Part shown: positions 6,779-11,767 of the stretch, piece by piece
Layout: every line of letters begins with the position of its first letter
Position numbering within the stretch: the first letter of the stretch is position 1
NCBI GenBank assembly: GCA_002436485.1
Contig: DJMK01000100.1
Span: forward strand, 6,281-18,047
Direction: 5' to 3'
From: Proteobacteria bacterium UBA6492
Lineage (GTDB): Bacteria; Pseudomonadota; Gammaproteobacteria; UBA6429; Thiohalophilaceae
Length of the DNA stretch: 11,767 nucleotides
The notes under the pieces: model-generated
Seen by the model: the letters and a program-made list of their open reading frames with translations, nothing else
What the model was told of the DNA's origin: nothing
Databases searched by the model: none
Position numbers and translations under genes: made by a program

Positions 6779-7039
6779 TTAGCGCTCGCTGGGGTAGCGC
6801 TGGATGGTAATGATGAAGTCGTTGCAGCGGCGATCCTGTTGATTACGACGTTCATCGGTCACCAGCTCTTCATTGCTGTCATACAATGGAAATTCGGGTT
6901 GTTTTCTGCCTTTGCGTCGATCCTGCTGGGATCGGCGCTCAAGCGAGTTTTCCGGTGTCAGTAACAGTTTTACCAATGTGACGATGCCGATAAACAACGC
7001 GATAGCCAGTAAGACAGGTAGTGACAAGAACATATCCAT
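6779..7039 (-). CDS. Small single-pass membrane protein with duplicated ERR-x-QQDRR motif
   Basis: This 86-residue protein has one hydrophobic helix at about residues 5-27, followed by a charged tail that is likely cytoplasmic by the positive-inside rule. The tail holds two nearly identical nonapeptides, ERRSQQDRR (34-42) and ERRNQQDRR (63-71), 29 residues apart. I do not recognise the family. Short RRxxxDRR motifs occur in various bacterial proteins, but I can assign no function. The ATG at 7039 has a distant AGGA upstream; a second ATG two codons later (7033) is possible. It is convergent with the Sel1-protein gene with only 3 bp between stops, and divergent from mutH across 155 bp. Confidence 0.7.
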   Translation of the reverse strand: MDMFLSLPVLLAIALFIGIVTLVKLLLTPENSLERRSQQDRRKGRKQPEFPLYDSNEELVTDERRNQQDRRCNDFIITIQRYPSER

Positions 7040-7159
7040 ATATATCAGTCCTGTGCTTCAGTTTATCCTCGCCCCTGCAGTAATCGCTCGATAACAGGGA
7101 CTTCCACGAAACTTATCAGAAAACGCACTTCGTAAGTCATAAAGACGTCACATTTTGCG

Positions 7160-7188
7160 TTTATACACAGCCTGTCCTGTTCTAGAAT
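7160..7188 (+). promoter_or_regulatory. Predicted mutH promoter giving a leaderless message
   Basis: TTTATA (7160-7165), a 17-base spacer and TAGAAT (7183-7188) form a plausible sigma70-type promoter. A transcript would start about seven bases downstream of the -10, at or next to the A of the mutH ATG at 7195. The bases between the -10 and the ATG contain no ribosome binding site. Confidence 0.4.
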
Positions 7189-7194
7189 TGCGAC

Positions 7195-7866
7195 ATGATT
7201 TGCATAAGCGCACCCCGGACACAGGATGAATTATTACAAAGAGTAGCAGATATTGCCGGGCTTAGCCTTGCCACGCTCGCAAACAGATGTGGCCAAAGCG
7301 TGCCTGAACAGCAGCGAAACGCCAAAGGCTGGGCTGGTCAACTTGTTGAACAGGCACTCGGGGCCACGGCCAGTTCACGCGCTGAACCTGATTTTCAGGC
7401 CATCGGCATTGAACTCAAGACCATTCCAGTAAATGCAAATGGCCAGCCTTGCGAGAGTACCTATGTGTGTACCGTACCGCTTGTCGATCAGATTGAAACA
7501 AGTTGGCAAGATGCCTGGATACGAAAAAAGTTATCTTGCGTCTTGTGGCTACCAATAGAGGCTGACAAATCAATCCCCTTTGCCAGGCGGCGAATCGGTA
7601 ACGCCATATTGTGGCGGCCGACAGTTGAACAGGATGCAATCTTAAAACAGGACTGGAATGAGCACATGGAGCTGATCAGCCTTGGCCGAATCAATGAAAT
7701 CAGTGCTCATCATGGAACCTATTTACAAATACGGCCCAAGGCGGCCAATTCCCATGCCCTGCGTAATACCACTGATGAAGATGGCAACCTGGTCAAAACC
7801 CTGCCCCGTGGTTTTTATCTGCGTACACAATTCACCGCGCGCATCCTGACTGAGCGATATCTCTAG
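7195..7866 (+). CDS. mutH: DNA mismatch repair endonuclease MutH
   Basis: MutH nicks the unmethylated strand at hemimethylated GATC sites when activated by MutS and MutL, directing mismatch repair to the new strand. The 223 residues fit the family. The catalytic D-x6-E-x-K is Asp66, Glu73 and Lys75 within DFQAIGIELKT. KGWAGQLVEQALGA, VLWLPIEADKSIPFARRRIG, HGTYLQIRPKAANS and LPRGFYLRTQFT all match E. coli MutH. Its presence implies a Dam methylase elsewhere in the genome. No Shine-Dalgarno sequence precedes the ATG. Its TAG stop shares the bases CTAG with the stop of the convergent flavoprotein gene. Confidence 0.96.
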   Translation: MICISAPRTQDELLQRVADIAGLSLATLANRCGQSVPEQQRNAKGWAGQLVEQALGATASSRAEPDFQAIGIELKTIPVNANGQPCESTYVCTVPLVDQIETSWQDAWIRKKLSCVLWLPIEADKSIPFARRRIGNAILWRPTVEQDAILKQDWNEHMELISLGRINEISAHHGTYLQIRPKAANSHALRNTTDEDGNLVKTLPRGFYLRTQFTARILTERYL

Positions 7867-9374
7867 GGTTGTTCGGTGTTCACCGGTTCCGGATACAACT
7901 CATCCAGGCCAATTGACAGACCATTTTCAGTGACCACCCGAGCGTGGAAACGACGTAACTCACGGGGTTCGTGTACTCCGCAGGAATGGGCAATCATGCC
8001 AACCTCGCGTTCCATATTCTGCTGGTAATTCATCACACGCACTGCCTTGTTATCCGGGTTGAGCCCTTTCTGCAGACGTGGGTTGTGCGTGGTGATACCG
8101 GTGGGACAGGTGTCTTTACTGCATTGCATGGCCTGGATACAACCAAGGGAAAACATGAAACCGCGCGCCGAGGTAATGAAGTCAACCCCCATGCACAAAG
8201 CCCAGGCAACGTCAGTGGGTGTCACCAGCTTTCCTGAACTAATGACTTTTACCCGTTCGCGTAACCCGTGACGCTTTAATGCATCAATTACCCTTGGCAA
8301 ACTTTCGCGCAATGGCAGTCCAACATCATCCATCAACGGCATGGGAGCTGCACCGGTACCACCGTCTGCACCGTCGACTGTGATGAAATCGGGTGCTGAC
8401 TCGATACCACGCTTATTGATTGCTTCACACAGGGTATCCAGCCAGCCATAGGCACCGATCACTGCTTTAAAGCCTGTTGGCTTGCCTGTAATACGACGCA
8501 CGTGGTCGATCTTGTCGAGCAGATCACCAATAGAATTGATATCTTCATGGCGATTTGGGCTGATTGATGCAGTACCTGACTTGATGCCCCTGATGAGAGC
8601 AATTTCATCAGTCACCTTGATAGCCGGCAACATACCACCCTTGCCGGGTTTCGCGCCCTGGCTTAATTTGATTTCAAACATCACCACGTGCTGGTGCTCA
8701 GCGATCGCCCTGAGCCTGTCATCGTCCAGCTTGCCGCTAATATCACGCACACCGTAATATGCTGTTCCTATCTGGAAAACAAGATCTGCTCCACCTTCCA
8801 GGTGGTAGGGGGAGAGCCCGCCCTCACCCGTATTCATCCAGCAGCCCGCCTTGTATGCACCCTGTGACAATGCCCTGACAGCCGGTTTGGACAGAGCACC
8901 GTAACTCATACCCGAGATATGAAAGAATCGATCTGTCGTGTAGGGATGCTCGCAATAGGGGCCAATGGAAACTTCCCCGCACGAAGTTGCATCCCGCTCG
9001 AGTGTTGGAAAAGGACAATTTACAAAAATAATACTGCCAACCCGGGTCAGGTCCCGGGTCGAACCAAACGATGCAACATTACTGATATTCTTTGCTGCAC
9101 GATAGGCCCAGCCACGTTGTGCGCGATTAAAAGGTAATTCTTCACGGTCCATAGCGAAAAAATACTGACGAAAAAACTCTCCAAGCTTTTCGAACAGGTA
9201 GCGAAAATGGCCGACAACTGGATAATTGCGGCGAATGGCATGTTTTGTCTGTGTAACATCGAGAATAAACAGCACAATCACGGCCAGCACCACCAGGCCG
9301 ACCGCAAAAATAAACAGTATCGACATAACCTCAAGGCCGGTAATGAGTATTTCTGGTAACTCGGAGATCTGCAT
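7863..9374 (-). CDS. Membrane-anchored glutamate-synthase-like FMN/Fe-S protein
   Basis: The 503 residues contain the FMN-binding synthase barrel of glutamate synthase but no N-terminal glutaminase domain and no C-terminal GltB helix domain. A long hydrophobic segment at about 12-39 should anchor it in the membrane. The barrel shows ISGMSYGALSKPA (153-165), TGEGGLSPYH (182-191), KPGKGG (242-247), TVDGADGGTGAAP (332-344) and Cys412, Cys418 and Cys423 in C-x5-C-x4-C, the 3Fe-4S spacing of GltB. Such stand-alone proteins are often labelled FMN-binding glutamate synthase family, but without a glutaminase the actual substrate is unproven. AAGGAG lies seven bases before the ATG at 9374. It overlaps mutH by 4 bp tail to tail. 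Confidence 0.92.
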   Translation of the reverse strand: MQISELPEILITGLEVMSILFIFAVGLVVLAVIVLFILDVTQTKHAIRRNYPVVGHFRYLFEKLGEFFRQYFFAMDREELPFNRAQRGWAYRAAKNISNVASFGSTRDLTRVGSIIFVNCPFPTLERDATSCGEVSIGPYCEHPYTTDRFFHISGMSYGALSKPAVRALSQGAYKAGCWMNTGEGGLSPYHLEGGADLVFQIGTAYYGVRDISGKLDDDRLRAIAEHQHVVMFEIKLSQGAKPGKGGMLPAIKVTDEIALIRGIKSGTASISPNRHEDINSIGDLLDKIDHVRRITGKPTGFKAVIGAYGWLDTLCEAINKRGIESAPDFITVDGADGGTGAAPMPLMDDVGLPLRESLPRVIDALKRHGLRERVKVISSGKLVTPTDVAWALCMGVDFITSARGFMFSLGCIQAMQCSKDTCPTGITTHNPRLQKGLNPDNKAVRVMNYQQNMEREVGMIAHSCGVHEPRELRRFHARVVTENGLSIGLDELYPEPVNTEQP

Positions 9375-9416
9375 GACAGCTCCTTTTATTTTTTATGTAG
9401 TTAAAGTCAGATGGTT

Positions 9417-9445
9417 TATATTTTAGTGTAGATTCTGCGACGCAA
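9417..9445 (-). promoter_or_regulatory. Weak candidate promoter of the glutamate-synthase-like gene
   Basis: On the minus strand TTGCGT (9440-9445) is followed by AATATA at 17 bases or by TATAAA (9415-9420) at 19 bases. Neither pairing is strong. The 137-bp gap between this gene and the amidohydrolase gene upstream has room for a separate promoter, so the two need not be one operon. Confidence 0.25.
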
Positions 9446-9511
9446 GTTCATTCGGATCTGGTTTACAACCGTAAAGATGCACCTGGTTGGACCTTGTAGT
9501 GATTCACTCAG

Positions 9512-10414
9512 TTAGTTCGATGAGTGGTTACCTGGTTTTTTGCTAAAAAACTCAAGTGCATTTGTCAGGCGTATTTTTTCTTCGACTTGTTTTGGTAACT
9601 GCCCAAGCCAGTTACGATGAAAATTGATAAATTTATCGTAGTGTAACCAGCCCTCATCCGCCTCGTACCAGCGATCACGCTGATGCGCATTCCACACCGG
9701 ATCTGTTCCTACCATGAAACGATCCGGGTACTGCAGGAGGACTTTCTTCCAGTTTTCTTTTAACTTGCCATCATCATCGGCCAGCCCACCATAATGCCAG
9801 GGATCCTTTGCTGATAGTTCAATCCAGACATTGGGACAAACCTTGAAAATGGACACAGCATCTTCCGGTGGCAGCAAACCGCCGGCATGTGCCCACAAAA
9901 AGCGTACATCTGAATATTGTTGGCAGATCGGCTTGAAAAAAGAATGGCTTGCCGCCTCGGTATGGATGTTGAATGGCACATTAAATTCGGCAGCCAGTTT
10001 CAGGAGACCTTGTAGTACCTTGTCATCGCGGCGCGGCCCCAGCCCGGGCACCACATGCAATTCACCAATACCGGTATATTTGCCGCTTTGCAGACCTTCC
10101 CGCGCCTCTACCAGTACCTGCTCGTCGCGAAACCAGCTATTACGATTCCGCACCGAAATATAGGGTGAGAAAAAATGAATAATGCGCACACCATCCTGGC
10201 TGACCAGTTTTAACGCGTTGGGTGTAGGGGTACTGAAAACAACCGCAAGCACAACATTGTGATCCTGTAGAATCTGCACCGCCTTTGCAGGTTCAACCAC
10301 TTCTTCCTGATCCCAGTTGTAATGTAGGTGAATATCGGCAAAAGGTGCTTTATCAGCAAGTACTGGTGCCGCCCCAACAACCAGCAAGAACAGGGTTAAT
10401 ATTGCCTTGATCAT
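9512..10414 (-). CDS. Exported amidohydrolase-family (Amidohydro_2-like) protein
   Basis: This 300-residue protein has a signal peptide (1-20, ending VLA before Asp21), so it should work outside the cytoplasm. The rest looks like a metal-dependent TIM-barrel hydrolase: His29 and His31 in DIHLH, GELH with Glu118 and His120, His151 in NIHTE, His176 in WAHAGG, and Asp238 in GTDPVW. These fit the order of metal and catalytic residues in the amidohydrolase superfamily. The substrate cannot be told from sequence, and the family also includes lactonases and decarboxylases. GAGG lies about seven bases before the ATG at 10414. It is divergent from the 233-residue gene. No clear terminator follows it, although CACTCA/TGAGTG (9505-9510, 9521-9526) pair across its stop. 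Confidence 0.85.
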   Translation of the reverse strand: MIKAILTLFLLVVGAAPVLADKAPFADIHLHYNWDQEEVVEPAKAVQILQDHNVVLAVVFSTPTPNALKLVSQDGVRIIHFFSPYISVRNRNSWFRDEQVLVEAREGLQSGKYTGIGELHVVPGLGPRRDDKVLQGLLKLAAEFNVPFNIHTEAASHSFFKPICQQYSDVRFLWAHAGGLLPPEDAVSIFKVCPNVWIELSAKDPWHYGGLADDDGKLKENWKKVLLQYPDRFMVGTDPVWNAHQRDRWYEADEGWLHYDKFINFHRNWLGQLPKQVEEKIRLTNALEFFSKKPGNHSSN

Positions 10415-10461
10415 TTACAGCCTCGCTTGAAGACAGGTCATCAGCAAACATACAGGAATAC

Positions 10462-10501
10462 CAGAGCAGGCTGCAATACGTTAAAATGCTCTGAAATTGC
10501 A
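10462..10501. repeat. Two interleaved inverted repeats in the leader of the 233-residue gene
   Basis: CAGAGCA (10462-10468) pairs with TGCTCTG (10487-10493), and TGCAAT (10472-10477) pairs with ATTGCA (10496-10501). The arms alternate, so the two hairpins exclude each other unless a pseudoknot forms. The second ends 15 bases before the ATG at 10517, next to its ribosome site. It could be a regulatory leader or a pair of operator dyads, or it could be chance. Confidence 0.3.
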
Positions 10502-10516
10502 AAAAACAGGGTAAAC

Positions 10517-11218
10517 ATGACAGAGGATAAAAGTAAAAACGGTATTGCTATCGAGGAAGCGTTTAACGTCATTGACGCCAATGATACCCAGGCCCTACTC
10601 GATCAACATGTGATCCAGCTAACCCGTATGCCAGAGGATGCGGACCCTTACGAAAAATTCAAACTCCGGCTGGAAATTGCCTCAGACCTGCTGGCGCTTG
10701 AACGAAAACAAGAGTGCTGGCCAGAGGCCAAAGAGTGTTTCGATTTCTTTATACAACATAAGCATTGGCAAGAGTGTGCTGAAGCCTGTGATGTCATGTA
10801 CCAGTGCGAACATGAAGATTCACTTATCGCATTGGCAAACGGTATCTGGCTGGCTGTCACTTTTCCGGTAGCACCTGAAACGACTGTTGCTCTGTTACAG
10901 CACGTTGTCGATGAAACACCAAATGACTCGGATGGTGCCGCTGTCGCAGCAGTGACTGCACATTACATTGCCAATCTTCGCAGCACAGATGAGAAACGTG
11001 ACAGCCTGACATTTCTAACAACCCAGATCATTTCGCAGGTCGCTAAACGGCACAGCCATGTTGAGGACCAGGAAATGCTGGATTTCTGGCTGGAGAAACT
11101 CGAGCTCACAGACCCGAAGCTTTTTTTACCGAGGCTTGCCCAGGTACTGGAAGTGATCTTGCAGGATAACTGGTGGTACGACAGGGATGAATTGCGCCGC
11201 ATGATTCCGGATAACTAA
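10517..11218 (+). CDS. Uncharacterised 233-residue acidic helical protein
   Basis: I do not recognise this protein. It has no signal peptide or membrane segment. It is rich in Glu, Asp, Leu and Ala, looks mostly helical, and has five cysteines clustered between about residues 65 and 105 (for example QECWPEAKECFDFF and ECAEACDVMYQCEHED). The paired aromatic and Ala pattern hints at a helical-repeat fold, but no repeat is clear. I chose the ATG at 10517, which has CAGGG six bases upstream. The frame stays open back to an ATG at 10427, but that would make the leader dyads coding. The stop is 10 bp before the DUF502 gene, so the two are probably co-transcribed. Confidence 0.75.
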   Translation: MTEDKSKNGIAIEEAFNVIDANDTQALLDQHVIQLTRMPEDADPYEKFKLRLEIASDLLALERKQECWPEAKECFDFFIQHKHWQECAEACDVMYQCEHEDSLIALANGIWLAVTFPVAPETTVALLQHVVDETPNDSDGAAVAAVTAHYIANLRSTDEKRDSLTFLTTQIISQVAKRHSHVEDQEMLDFWLEKLELTDPKLFLPRLAQVLEVILQDNWWYDRDELRRMIPDN

Positions 11219-11228
11219 CAGGCTTATC

Positions 11229-11767
11229 ATGCCGGATAAGAACAAGACATCTTTCCTCCGCCGCGCCCAACGCTACGTGCTAACCGGCATCCTGACCATT
11301 ATTCCTATCTGGCTGACCTACCTGGTTTTTGAATTTTTCCTGCGGCATCTTTCCAAGATTGGTTTGCCATGGGCTCGTGCATTGGCAAGGACAATAGAAA
11401 AACACTCCCCCAGTATTGCCGAGTGGATTCAGGCGCCCATGTTTATCAATACGATGGCTGTGATCCTGACCGTGTTTGCCCTTTACTTGCTGGGCTGGAT
11501 CACTACACGTGTCATTGGCAGACGGCTACTCGATGTGTTTGAGTTCGTCATCCACCGAATTCCGCTGGTTGAATCGGTGTACAGTGCAATCAAGAAATTC
11601 ATTTCAGTCCTGCAAACCAAGCCGGATGAAGTACAGCGAGTCGTTTTGATCGAGTTCCCATCTGATAAAATGAAAACTGTCGGCTTCGTTACACGTGTAC
11701 TAACAGATGATCAAACAGGCAAACAACTGGCAGCCGTTTATGTGCCTACTACGCCAAACCCGACCTC
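11229..11767 (+). CDS. DUF502 family membrane protein (3' end beyond window)
   Basis: The visible 179 codons give a membrane protein that starts MPDKNKTSFLRRAQRYVLTG, with a first hydrophobic helix at about 17-37 (GILTIIPIWLTYLVF) and a second at about 75-95 (FINTMAVILTVFALYLLGW). The following HRIPLVESVYSAIKKF and the PTTPNPTS just before the window edge are strongly conserved marks of DUF502. Its function is not established; plant relatives (LCV/COV1-like) are involved in vascular patterning. The ATG at 11229 has AGG about ten bases upstream and follows the 233-residue gene by 10 bp. No stop is reached. Confidence 0.9.
   Translation, partial: MPDKNKTSFLRRAQRYVLTGILTIIPIWLTYLVFEFFLRHLSKIGLPWARALARTIEKHSPSIAEWIQAPMFINTMAVILTVFALYLLGWITTRVIGRRLLDVFEFVIHRIPLVESVYSAIKKFISVLQTKPDEVQRVVLIEFPSDKMKTVGFVTRVLTDDQTGKQLAAVYVPTTPNPT

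Noticed and set aside
9462..9475. Small hairpin TTTAC-AACC-GTAAA after the amidohydrolase gene
   Set aside because: The stem is only five AT-rich pairs with no T-run, too weak for a terminator.
10427..10516. Upstream ATG start for the 233-residue protein
   Set aside because: No ribosome site precedes it, and the extension sits in the divergent promoter region. The ATG at 10517 has CAGGG at good spacing.
1..11767. Mobile element, prophage, defence system or CRISPR array
   Set aside because: No transposase, integrase, tRNA, long repeat or spacer array was seen. All recognisable genes are housekeeping or metabolic.

Overview
The window looks like ordinary chromosomal DNA of a gammaproteobacterium. 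The best taxonomic markers are a MutH mismatch-repair endonuclease (a family largely confined to Dam-methylating gammaproteobacteria) and PPase, MoaC and MoaE proteins that resemble the E. coli versions closely. Base composition looks balanced, genes are tightly packed, and I see no insertion sequence, prophage, CRISPR array, rRNA or tRNA. I cannot name the genus. I found no convincing new multi-gene system; the interesting points lie in individual genes and junctions.

Left part (1-4368), pyrophosphate and adenylate metabolism. The adenylate kinase gene adk (minus strand) runs off the left edge and carries a long lysine-rich tail. Upstream of it on the same strand is a membrane-bound ion-pumping pyrophosphatase, hppA. 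Divergent from hppA are the soluble pyrophosphatase ppa and, directly abutting it, a YfcE-like metallophosphoesterase. Adenylating enzymes release AMP and PPi: Adk recycles the first and the two pyrophosphatases remove the second, one of them conserving energy as an ion gradient.

Middle (4409-5635), molybdenum cofactor synthesis. moaD and moaE lie on the minus strand, with moaE starting one base after the moaD stop. moaC is divergent on the plus strand. moaA is not in the window.

Centre right (5660-7866). A hairpin follows moaC. Next come an exported Sel1-repeat protein with an unrecognised C-terminal domain, a small convergent membrane protein with a duplicated ERR-x-QQDRR motif, and mutH, which appears to have a leaderless mRNA. 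mutH meets the next gene tail to tail on one shared CTAG.

Right part (7863-11767). Two minus-strand genes encode a membrane-anchored glutamate-synthase-like flavoprotein and an exported amidohydrolase. Divergent from the latter are an uncharacterised 233-residue protein and a DUF502 membrane protein that runs off the right edge. These two are probably co-transcribed.
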